From positions 1-34,758 of the forward strand of contig LNFE01000162.1 of assembly GCA_001464575.1 (NCBI GenBank): a stretch of 34,758 bases of DNA. The letters run 5' to 3'. The translations under genes were made by a program, and so were the position numbers. Shown piece after piece: positions 6,925-14,449 of the stretch. The stretch's first letter is position 1, and each line of letters opens with the position of its first letter. The stretch is from Acidobacteria bacterium Ga0077553. GTDB taxonomy: Bacteria; Acidobacteriota; Terriglobia; Bryobacterales; Bryobacteraceae. Below the pieces are notes generated by a model that saw nothing but the letters and a program-made list of their open reading frames with translations, did no database searches and was not told where the DNA came from.

Positions 6925-9422
6925 ACCTCCGCCGCTCTCTCGCCGCGCTGATCCTCACGAGCAGCCTTGCCTCCGGCTACTACCACTTTGTCCGTTTCTC
7001 CAGCCGCAACGCCCCCTTTAACCCGATCGTTGAGAAATTCGACCTCTCGGCCCTGCCCGAAAAGACGCTAACCTACCAGATCGCCGAAAACGGTCCCGTC
7101 GTTCTGGCTGCCGGAGACTCCTTTCCCGCCCTCGTCAGTCAGATTCGAGCGGCCGCCCGGGTTTGGAGCGAGGTGGAAACTTCCGAACTCCGGCTGCGCT
7201 TTGGCGGTCTCTTTGCCCCCGGTCAGCCGGTTCCGGCCACCCCCGGTGTGGATGTCGTCTTTGAAGAGCTTCCCCCCGGCGTGAATGGCTACGGCAGCGT
7301 TACCGTGCGGGGCGACCTGATTCCTGGCGCGAACTTCGTCCCGATCCAGCGCTCGCAGATCGTGTTGAGCCGCGATCTGGCCAACCGCCCGAGTTGGGGC
7401 TCCGCCTTCTTCCTCACCGCCGTGCATGAGTTCGGACACGCGCTCGGGTTGCAGCACTCCTTCACCTCGGGAGCGATGGCCACCGAAATCACCCGGGGCA
7501 CCACGAAAATCCGCCCGATCACTCCGGACGATGCCGCCGGCCTCTCCGTTCTCTACCCCACCCCCACCTTCCGGCAACAGCTGGGGGGGATCACGGGCCG
7601 GGTTACCGCGGGCAACGACGGCATGGCGATGGCCTCCGTCGTCGCCATCGCGCCGCGTGGCGCCGCCGTTAGCGCCTTGACCAATCCCGACGGTACCTTC
7701 AAGATCGAAGGTCTCCCCCCGGGTCAGTATTACCTCTACGCCCACCCGCTCCCCGGAGCACTGCAGGGAGAACCTACTCCCGGCAACATCCTTCCTCCGG
7801 TTGACCCTACCGGCCGGGCGTTCGATTTCGGCTCCAATTTCGACACCCTGTTTTTCCCCGCCTCGCGCACCCCGTTCGTCACGGTCACCGTCACCGCGGG
7901 CGAAGCCATGGAGGGCATCAACTTCTCGGTCACCCGCCGGACTACGCCCGGCATTCACAGTGTGCAGACCTATAGTTTTCCGGGTCAACTAGCTGTCAAG
8001 CCCGCGCAACTCTACTCCACGGAGAATCCGCGCAACTTCCTGGTTGCCACCGGCGTCGGTCTGGTGCAGAACAACCAGCCGGCCCCCGGTTTGCAAATCA
8101 CGACCCTCGGCGGTTTCGCCACGGTTCCCGGGAACAGGATCCGTCCCTACGCGCCGTCACCCGGCTTCTATGTGGAGGTCGGTTTCCAGTTCGCGCCGTT
8201 CGCTCAGGAGGGCCCGGGCCATCTGCTCTTCACCCGGGGCACCGACCTCTACGTCCTCCCCAACGCCCTCCGCCTCGCCCAGCGCCCCGCGCCGCAGATC
8301 GCCGCCGTCACTTGGCGGGCCGAAGACTCCTCCGCCGTCGTCACCGGGCAAAACTTCGGCCCCGACACCCGGATTCATTTCGACGGCATTCCCGCCGTCC
8401 ACCGCGCCTTCGATGATCAGGGCCGCCTGGTCGTCGGCCTGCCGCCCGCGCTCCCTGGCCATCGGTCGGCCGTCACCGCCTTCAACTCCGACGGGCAAAG
8501 CTCCCTCTTTCTGCAGGCGCCGTATGAGTTCGTCTATGAGGGGCTGACGGAGACCTCCGTCGCTGCCGGGATTACGCTTTCCACCGCCACCCTGCCGGCC
8601 GGCACGGAGTCCCTGGTCGAAATCACGGCGCCCCAACTGGGCGCGGCCGCTGAAGGCGGAATCCAGGCGGGCTTTAGCACGAGCGACATCCAGATCCGCC
8701 GTCTTTGGACCGCCACCAACGGCCGCCTCCTGGCCAACGTTTGGGTGAGCCCGGCGGCGGCTGGCTCTTTTGCGTCCCTCACGCTTTCCAACGGTTTGCG
8801 CCTCCTCAACCAGCCCAACGCGCTGCAGATCACGGCCAGCCCCGCCCGCCTCATCCAGGCCTCGTTGCCTCCCGGCGTCTCGGGTCTCGTGCCGGGAACC
8901 GCAGGGCAACTGCTGGTCCACAGTCCGCAACTCGCGGGTTCGCCCACGGTATCGCTCAACGGCCAGGCCGTCTCGGTGATCTCCTACGACAACGGTCTTT
9001 TGACCTTCGTCGTGCCTGCCAATCTGCCGGCCGGCCCCATCGCTGTCCGCGTCGGAATGGCAGGCGAGGTCGCTTTGCCTCTCGCCGTGCAGGTGCTCCC
9101 GCCCCCCGCGCTCATCACCTCCGTCATCGCTGGCATCAACCAGACCATCAGTGAGGCCCGCCCGGCCCGGCCCGGCGAGATCCTCACGGTCACCGTCTCT
9201 GGTCTCCCGGAGTCCGTTTCCGCGTTTGGGTCCTCTCCGCGCCTGACGGTCGCGGTAGGCGGCATCGAGCACCGGACCATTTCGGTCACCGCGCTCGGCT
9301 CCGCTGTGCAGTTTCAGTTCATCCTCCAGAACTCGGTGCCCACTGGCAATCTGCCCTTGAACGTCACCATCGACGGCATCTCCGCCAATCTGCCGGCGCT
9401 TCCCGTCCGCGGCCTCAATTAA
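6921..9422 (+). CDS. Secreted matrixin-like metallopeptidase with carboxypeptidase-regulatory and IPT/TIG-like domains
   Basis: Probable exported zinc endopeptidase or adhesin-like enzyme of 833 aa. An N-terminal hydrophobic segment (RRSLAALILTSSLASG) acts as signal or anchor. The catalytic domain (about residues 40-215) has the full metzincin zinc motif HEFGHALGLQH, with H169, H173 and H179 as ligands and E170 as the catalytic base. It is followed by a Met-turn-like SGAMATEI and the matrixin-typical ending DDAAGLSVLYP. Residues about 222-300 resemble a carboxypeptidase regulatory-like beta-sandwich (GRVTAGNDG...NPDGTFKIEGLPPGQYYLYA). Residues 457-525 and 650-715 look like IPT/TIG modules. 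The last ~100 residues resemble the TIGR03437 domain common in Solibacter proteins. GTG start overlaps the preceding stop. The substrate is unknown; an extracellular polymer or protein is inferred. Confidence 0.85.
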   Translation: MNLRRSLAALILTSSLASGYYHFVRFSSRNAPFNPIVEKFDLSALPEKTLTYQIAENGPVVLAAGDSFPALVSQIRAAARVWSEVETSELRLRFGGLFAPGQPVPATPGVDVVFEELPPGVNGYGSVTVRGDLIPGANFVPIQRSQIVLSRDLANRPSWGSAFFLTAVHEFGHALGLQHSFTSGAMATEITRGTTKIRPITPDDAAGLSVLYPTPTFRQQLGGITGRVTAGNDGMAMASVVAIAPRGAAVSALTNPDGTFKIEGLPPGQYYLYAHPLPGALQGEPTPGNILPPVDPTGRAFDFGSNFDTLFFPASRTPFVTVTVTAGEAMEGINFSVTRRTTPGIHSVQTYSFPGQLAVKPAQLYSTENPRNFLVATGVGLVQNNQPAPGLQITTLGGFATVPGNRIRPYAPSPGFYVEVGFQFAPFAQEGPGHLLFTRGTDLYVLPNALRLAQRPAPQIAAVTWRAEDSSAVVTGQNFGPDTRIHFDGIPAVHRAFDDQGRLVVGLPPALPGHRSAVTAFNSDGQSSLFLQAPYEFVYEGLTETSVAAGITLSTATLPAGTESLVEITAPQLGAAAEGGIQAGFSTSDIQIRRLWTATNGRLLANVWVSPAAAGSFASLTLSNGLRLLNQPNALQITASPARLIQASLPPGVSGLVPGTAGQLLVHSPQLAGSPTVSLNGQAVSVISYDNGLLTFVVPANLPAGPIAVRVGMAGEVALPLAVQVLPPPALITSVIAGINQTISEARPARPGEILTVTVSGLPESVSAFGSSPRLTVAVGGIEHRTISVTALGSAVQFQFILQNSVPTGNLPLNVTIDGISANLPALPVRGLN

Positions 9423-9480
9423 TCACGCATCGCCGCGAAACGCTCCCCCTCCTCCTGTCACCCTTACGCAGGACGAGATT

Positions 9481-9762
9481 ATGCAAACTCAAACCGTCGC
9501 CTCCTGGACCGAACCCGAAGGCCGCTACGAGCTCCTGTTCCACCCCACCGGTGCTCCTGCCCCTGCCGAACCCCTCAGCCCCCGCGAAATCGAAGTCGCC
9601 CGGCTCGTCGCCGCCGGCCTTCCCAACAAAATCATCGCCCACGAACTGGGCATCTCCAACTGGACTGTATGCACCCATCTGCGTCGCACCTTCTCAAAAC
9701 TCGGCGTGACCACCCGCGCAGCGATGGTCGCCCGGCTTCATCAGGCCGGCTCTCTCCGCTAA
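9481..9762 (+). CDS. Small stand-alone LuxR/GerE-type HTH protein
   Basis: A 93-aa protein made almost entirely of a LuxR-type DNA-binding domain. Residues 32-87 read LSPREIEVARLVAAGLPNKI followed by AHELGISNWTVCTHLRRTF, the conserved four-helix GerE pattern with the recognition helix near SNWTVCTHLRRTFSKL. There is no receiver, autoinducer or PAS domain, so any signal input must come by another route, as for Bacillus GerE. The ATG at 9481 is preceded by AGGACGAG, a good ribosome site. It lies 58 bases after the matrixin gene and 35 bases before the sigma-factor gene, all in one direction. It may therefore co-regulate the sigma/CHAT set or the exported genes in front. The target is unknown. 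Confidence 0.85.
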   Translation: MQTQTVASWTEPEGRYELLFHPTGAPAPAEPLSPREIEVARLVAAGLPNKIIAHELGISNWTVCTHLRRTFSKLGVTTRAAMVARLHQAGSLR

Positions 9763-9797
9763 CTTCCCTGCACGTTTTTTCCCGGTCTGCTGCTAAC

Positions 9798-10397
9798 ATG
9801 AATGCTGCCGGGACGTCTGTGGAACAATCGTCTTTCAATTTGGAGTATCTGGCCCGCCTGAAGGAACAGGAGCCCGATACGGAAACCCACTTCGTGAACC
9901 ACTTCACGAACGTGCTCCAGGCTCGTCTGCGTTTCCAGCTCCGGTCCCGCCAGATGATCGACGATGTCTGCCAGGAAACGCTTCTCCGGGTCCTCATCCA
10001 CGTCCGCCGCGGCACCCAGATCGAACGCCTCCCCGCCTTCGTCCACGCCGTTTCAAAGAACGTCGTCCTCGAAGCTCTCCGCGGCCAGCAAAAGCACTCC
10101 ACCACCGAAGAAGAGTTCCCGGACCTGCCCGATGTCCGCATCGATTTCGACGCCTCCCTCATCACCAAACAGCGCCAGGCCGCGGTTCGGCAAGTCCTTT
10201 CCGAACTCCCGGACAAAGACCGCCGCATCCTGCAGCGGCTCTTTCTCGATGAAGCCGACCGCGACGAGCTCTGCGCCGAACTCGCCGTCGACGGCGAATA
10301 TCTCCGCGTTCTGCTCCATCGCGCCAAATTGCGCTTCCGTACCGCTCTGGCCCGCACTCGCACCGCCGCCATCAGTGTACTTTCGTTTTTGCTCTAA
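9798..10397 (+). CDS. RNA polymerase sigma factor, sigma-70/ECF-like
   Basis: A 199-aa protein with the two-domain layout of ECF sigma factors. Region 2 lies at about residues 30-95 (FVNHFTNVLQARLRFQL, DDVCQETLLRVLIHV, LPAFVHAVSKNVVLEALR). Region 4 lies at about residues 130-190 (VRQVLSELPDKDRRILQRLF, then LCAELAVDGEYLRVLLHRAK with a HTH pattern). The ATG at 9798 begins the conserved part; longer in-frame readings upstream run through the HTH gene and are unlikely. The linker carries an acidic stretch (TTEEEFPDLPDVRIDFD). It is followed 39 bases later by a zinc-finger anti-sigma gene, the usual arrangement for an ECF pair, and then by the CHAT operon, which it likely controls. Confidence 0.85.
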   Translation: MNAAGTSVEQSSFNLEYLARLKEQEPDTETHFVNHFTNVLQARLRFQLRSRQMIDDVCQETLLRVLIHVRRGTQIERLPAFVHAVSKNVVLEALRGQQKHSTTEEEFPDLPDVRIDFDASLITKQRQAAVRQVLSELPDKDRRILQRLFLDEADRDELCAELAVDGEYLRVLLHRAKLRFRTALARTRTAAISVLSFLL

Positions 10398-10436
10398 TAC
10401 GAAACGAACCACTACCTTGCGTCACTCCAAAGGAAA

Positions 10437-11081
10437 ATGACAGGAATGGATCATGATCAGGCAGAGCGAACCCACGCTGCTGAACGGTACGCTCTTCGCG
10501 AAATGCCGGCCGAGGAAGCCGAAGCGTTCGAACTGCACTATTTTGGCTGTCCCGTTTGCGCCGATGACCTGCAGACCCTTCGCGCCCTCGCCGTCAACGC
10601 TCGCGCCATCGAAGCCGCTGAATCCGGTAAAGTAATCGCTTTCCCCGCCCGGAAGGCTCCCGCCCGCTCCCGTTGGTGGCCCGCCGCTACCGCTGCCGGT
10701 TGGTTGGTCGCCGGGTTCCTCGGGTGGCAGCACTATCAGCACCCCTCCAGCGCTTCGGGCCCCGAACCCATGGCCGCCTACGCCCTGCGCAGCGTCTCCC
10801 GCGGTGAGCCCAACCGGGTTACCGTCGCCGCCGGCATCCCCCGTTTCGCACTCTACCTCGATGCCGTCTGGGACGCCCGGCCGGCTTCCTACCAGGTCCA
10901 ACTCCGCGGGCCCGTGCAGCGCACCGTCGCCGTACCCGCCCCGGCCAGCGGACAGCCGCTGTATCTCTCGTTTGATCGTGCCGCTCTGCCGCCCGGTCTC
11001 TACCAACTTACCGTCGCGGACCCCTCCGGCGCCCGTCTGGCCGGACTGGAATTCGACCTGCAACTGCCTCCTTCCCAATAA
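10437..11081 (+). CDS. Membrane-anchored zinc-finger anti-sigma factor
   Basis: Likely negative regulator of the sigma factor encoded just upstream. The N-terminal cytoplasmic part (residues 1-78) carries HYFGCPVC, i.e. H34-x3-C38-x2-C41, the zinc-binding anti-sigma signature, within a helical segment starting ERYALREMPAEEAEAFELH. One membrane helix follows (about residues 80-97, WWPAATAAGWLVAGFLGW). Residues 98-214 would be periplasmic and form a beta-rich domain ending YQLTVADPSGARLAGLEFDL, probably the sensor. Two close starts are possible (10437 and 10446); AAAGGA at 10429-10434 fits the second better by spacing. It sits 11 bases before the unknown gene at 11093. The signal that releases the sigma factor is not evident. 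Confidence 0.8.
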   Translation: MTGMDHDQAERTHAAERYALREMPAEEAEAFELHYFGCPVCADDLQTLRALAVNARAIEAAESGKVIAFPARKAPARSRWWPAATAAGWLVAGFLGWQHYQHPSSASGPEPMAAYALRSVSRGEPNRVTVAAGIPRFALYLDAVWDARPASYQVQLRGPVQRTVAVPAPASGQPLYLSFDRAALPPGLYQLTVADPSGARLAGLEFDLQLPPSQ

Positions 11082-11092
11082 CTCACTCAATC

Positions 11093-11821
11093 ATGGAACG
11101 CTTTCTCTTTCACTCGGAAGCCTACGCCCTCACCGGCCGCTTCACCCTCCCTTTTGAAGAAGTGATCCCCGTCCAGGCCATGGCCACCCTGCCCATTACG
11201 GGCGGCTACGGCTCCGTCCAGGTCGAAAACTTTGACTTCCGCCACATGGTCAGCTTCCGTCGCGCCACCGCCTATGTCTCCGGCGGGCAGAGCAAGCAGG
11301 ATCGGGAAGGCCGTGGCCCGTACGTCAGCCGCTCCACCGTTGAAATCGAGGGCTTCAATGTCCTCGGCATGGTCACCGCCGCCAAAATCTTCGCCACCGT
11401 CAGCACCTCCATTCCGTTCTCCGGTGAAGAGGCCTCCCTCTACGTCCAAGCCGGCTTCGACGACCTCCGGATCGCCGGCGAACCGGTCAAGCTCGAACTC
11501 GATACCGAGTACTTCAACCGCTTCCCGCAATGGTCCTCCCTCACCGCGGAAGTAGCCAAAAGCGCTCCCAAGGGGCTCAGCCTCCCGGTCGGCTCCTCCT
11601 TCCGCAACGATGTCCTCGGCTTCACCCTGGCGAGAAACAGCGTCCGGGGCTGCAAAGCCACCGAAATCGCCGTCCCCAACTTCGGAACCATGTCGCTGGC
11701 CGAACTCTTCATCACCCCCTACTCCCGCCGGATCAGCATGATCCGCATCGAACTCGGCTGCCCCGAAGAGGGCCGTCTCGAGGCCGGTGGCACCGGCGGC
11801 AATGGTGTCGGCTGGCCGTAA
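11093..11821 (+). CDS. Conserved-looking protein of unknown function in the CHAT operon
   Basis: Not recognised. A 242-aa protein beginning MERFLFHSEAYALTGRFTLP, without a signal peptide or membrane segment, so cytoplasmic as read. The composition suggests a beta-rich fold with repeated strand-like stretches (AMATLPITGGYGSVQVENFD, AKIFATVSTSIPF, ASLYVQAGFDDLRI, SMIRIELGCP) and a Gly-rich tail (GGTGGNGVGWP). It starts 11 bases after the anti-sigma gene. Its stop codon overlaps the start of the TPR-CHAT lipoprotein gene as TAATG (11819-11823), which implies translational coupling and a shared task. Known CHAT proteases are often encoded beside the protein they cleave or work with, so it is a candidate partner or substrate. 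The different predicted compartments (cytoplasm versus lipid-anchored) argue for caution. Confidence 0.75.
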   Translation: MERFLFHSEAYALTGRFTLPFEEVIPVQAMATLPITGGYGSVQVENFDFRHMVSFRRATAYVSGGQSKQDREGRGPYVSRSTVEIEGFNVLGMVTAAKIFATVSTSIPFSGEEASLYVQAGFDDLRIAGEPVKLELDTEYFNRFPQWSSLTAEVAKSAPKGLSLPVGSSFRNDVLGFTLARNSVRGCKATEIAVPNFGTMSLAELFITPYSRRISMIRIELGCPEEGRLEAGGTGGNGVGWP

Positions 11822-14187
11822 TGCGCCTCCCGGTTCTCCTGCTGTTGCTGCTGCTCGTCGGCTGCCGGTCGGCCGATCCCGAACAGCTTTATCAGCAGGC
11901 TGAACTTCAATTTCAGCAGAGCCAGTGGGCCGCCGCGCTCGAAACTCTCGATCGCGCACCCCGCACGCCCCGGTTTCTGCTGCTCCGCGCCGAAGTGCTC
12001 CTCGGCCAAGGCGACCGCGCCGCGGCCGAAGCGCTTCTCCCTCAAGAGCCCTATTCGGAGGCGGCTCTTGAGGGTCGGCGCCTCATGCACCTCGGCAATG
12101 CCGCCCGCCTGCGCGGCGATACCGCCGAATCCCTCCGCCTCCTCCGCGCCGCCCAGCCCCTCGCCGGTGCCAACAACGCCCTCGCCATGGGCGTCGACCT
12201 CCGCCTCGCCCTCACCCTCACCCGCCTCAACGATTTCCCCGCCGCCGAATCCGCCGCCCGCCGCGCCCTCGCCTACGCCGAAACCAACCGCCTCCCCCAC
12301 GCCGAACTCCAAGCCCTCGGCAACCTCGGCTACGTCGCCCTCAACGCCCATCGTTACGAAGAAGCCATCGCCTGGTTCGAACGCGTCCGCCGCCTCTCCC
12401 AATCCCCCGGCAACGAAGAAAAGGCGCTCGGCAATCTCGCCCTCTGCTACGCCGGCCTCGGCGACCACGACCGCGCCCTCGACCTCCTTCTCCGCGCCGA
12501 ACCCCTCGCCGTCGCCGCCGGCCAGCAGCACGACGCCATGGTCTGGCTCGGCCAGGCCGGTTCCATCCTCTTCGCCCGCGGCGATTTCCCCGCCGCCGCC
12601 GAACGCTTCCGCCGGGCCCTCAAAATCTCGGAGTCGCTCGGCACCGCGTTCACCCCCGCCTGGGCCTACAGCGTCGCCCGCACCTATCTCGAACGGAACG
12701 ACCTAACCGCCGCCGAACCTTATCTCGTCCAAGCCGCCAAACTCGCCGACCCCAACGACCTCTCCCTCCGCGCCGCTCTCGCCCTCTCCCGCGCCCGCAT
12801 CGCCGAGGCCCAATCCCGTCTCCCGGATGCCGAATCCGCCTACCAATCCATCGCCGCCGACACCACCCTCGCGCCGCCGGATCGCCAGGAGGCCCTCGGC
12901 CGCCTCGCCCGTCTCTACGCCCGCTCGAACCGCCCCAACGAAGCCGCCGGCAAATACCGCGACCTCCTCGCCGTGGGCGAAGCCACCCGCTCCCGCCTCG
13001 AACGCGACGACTCCCGGCTCTCCTACGGTGCCAGCATCGCCGACCTCTATGCCGAGTACGTCGACTTCCTCATGGAACGCGGCGAAACCCTTCCGGCCCT
13101 TGAAACCGCCGCCGCCATCCGCGGCCGCCTCCTCGGCGGCGCTCCCATTCGCACCGCCTCGCTTCGCCAACTCGCCGCCACCACCGGCCACGTCATCCTT
13201 TTCTACTCCGTCGGCCCCACCCGCTCCTGGCTCTGGACCATCACCCCCAACGCTGTCCACGCCAGCCTTCTCCCCGGCGCCGACACCCTCCGTCCCCTCC
13301 TGGCCAACTACCGCCAACTCATCGAGGATCTCCGCGACCCGCGGCAGAGCGAAGACCCCACCCGCCGCCGCCTTACCGAACTGCTCCTCCATCCCGCCGC
13401 CGCCGCCCTCCCTCCCGGCGCCCACGTCTACCTGGTCCCCGACGGTCCCCTCCACGCCCTGAACTTTGAAACCCTCGCCTCCCCCCACCACCCGGACCGC
13501 TACTGGATCGAGGACGCCACCATCACCGTCGCCCCCGCCCTCGGCCTCCTGCTTGCCCCCGGCGCCCGCCCGTCCGGCGCCCGCGCCCTTCTCGTCGGCG
13601 ACCCCGCCGTCATGCCTGAGGCCTACCAACCCCTCCCCCATGCCCGCGAAGAACTCGCCGCCATCGCCGCCGCTCTTCCCCCTGGCTCAGCGCTGCGCCT
13701 CGAAGGGGAAAACTGCAGCCGCCCCCGTCTCCTCGCCGAACCGGTCGGCAACTATCGCTACGTGCACTTCGCCGTCCACGCCGTTGCTGACACCTTGGAC
13801 CCGCTCCACTCCGCCCTCCTCCTCACCCGCCGCGACGATGGCTCCGCCCTCACGGCCGCCGAACTCCGCAAAATGCCGTGGCGCGCCGAACTTGTCACCC
13901 TCTCGGCTTGCCGCAGCGCCGGTGCCCGCAACTACCGCGGCGAAGGCCTGGTTGGCCTGGCCTGGGCCTTCCTCGAAGCCGGCGCGCAGAGCGTCATCGC
14001 CGGCCTGTGGGATGTCAACGATCGCAGCACCGCCCAACTCATGGGCGCGCTCTATCAACGGATGGCGCAGGGACAGAAGCCCGCCGAGGCCCTCCGCCAA
14101 GCCAAACTCGAGCTCCTCCGTTCGAACGGCCCCTACGCCAAACCCTACTACTGGGCCGCGTTCCTTTACTTCAACGGCAGCCGGTAA
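11821..14187 (+). CDS. TPR-CHAT domain lipoprotein (caspase-like)
   Basis: A 788-aa predicted lipoprotein with TPR repeats and a C-terminal CHAT (caspase HetF-associated with TPRs) peptidase domain. The start at 11821 gives a short signal ending in a lipobox L-V-G-C15; Arg at +2 is compatible with outer-membrane sorting. Residues about 20-430 are helical TPR-like repeats (e.g. ALGNLGYVALNAHRYEEAIA, KALGNLALCYAGLGDHDRAL). The CHAT domain covers about residues 490-788. The dyad is intact: His653 in VHFAVHAVAD and Cys697 in LVTLSACRSAG, followed by the conserved GEGLVGLAWAFLEAGAQSVI and LWDVNDRSTAQLM. It is the last gene of the LuxR-HTH/sigma/anti-sigma/unknown series and overlaps the unknown gene by one base. 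A role as an envelope-located protease or scaffold controlled by the sigma system is inferred. Confidence 0.9.
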   Translation: MRLPVLLLLLLLVGCRSADPEQLYQQAELQFQQSQWAAALETLDRAPRTPRFLLLRAEVLLGQGDRAAAEALLPQEPYSEAALEGRRLMHLGNAARLRGDTAESLRLLRAAQPLAGANNALAMGVDLRLALTLTRLNDFPAAESAARRALAYAETNRLPHAELQALGNLGYVALNAHRYEEAIAWFERVRRLSQSPGNEEKALGNLALCYAGLGDHDRALDLLLRAEPLAVAAGQQHDAMVWLGQAGSILFARGDFPAAAERFRRALKISESLGTAFTPAWAYSVARTYLERNDLTAAEPYLVQAAKLADPNDLSLRAALALSRARIAEAQSRLPDAESAYQSIAADTTLAPPDRQEALGRLARLYARSNRPNEAAGKYRDLLAVGEATRSRLERDDSRLSYGASIADLYAEYVDFLMERGETLPALETAAAIRGRLLGGAPIRTASLRQLAATTGHVILFYSVGPTRSWLWTITPNAVHASLLPGADTLRPLLANYRQLIEDLRDPRQSEDPTRRRLTELLLHPAAAALPPGAHVYLVPDGPLHALNFETLASPHHPDRYWIEDATITVAPALGLLLAPGARPSGARALLVGDPAVMPEAYQPLPHAREELAAIAAALPPGSALRLEGENCSRPRLLAEPVGNYRYVHFAVHAVADTLDPLHSALLLTRRDDGSALTAAELRKMPWRAELVTLSACRSAGARNYRGEGLVGLAWAFLEAGAQSVIAGLWDVNDRSTAQLMGALYQRMAQGQKPAEALRQAKLELLRSNGPYAKPYYWAAFLYFNGSR

Positions 14188-14378
14188 CGCCGCGACACGC
14201 CAAGCGTAACATCTCGGTGACTCCAATCACAGGACTGTCCTCGGCCAGGAACACATCGGTGGCCAGCCCTGGAGCGGCTGCCCCCAACCGCCTTCGCCCC
14301 GAAATTCCCCTGTCGATCCACCGGATACAGGACCCCGCGCCGCCCGAGGGAATGGGCCGTCAGTTTATAAATCTTCAT
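14171..14378 (-). pseudogene. Possible small frameshifted ORF between the CHAT and MscS genes
   Basis: Weak call. On the minus strand, ATG at 14378 (preceded by GAAGG) reads MKIYKLTAHSLGRRGVLYPV and continues to about GAKAVGG near 14280. There a one-base change of frame gives another protein-like stretch, LATDVFLAEDSPVIGVTEML, ending at the stop 14171-14173. Neither piece is recognised. If it is one gene it would be about 70 aa and broken once. It overlaps the 3' end of the CHAT gene by 17 bases. It may equally be chance reading in non-coding DNA; the rest of the 14188-14449 gap shows no other feature apart from the ribosome site of the next gene. Confidence 0.2.
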
Positions 14379-14449
14379 GCCTTCGCCAGCATTCCTAGTC
14401 TCCGTCTTTCGCATCGATCCACTTAAGTTTGATGTTACAGTGAGGCGAA

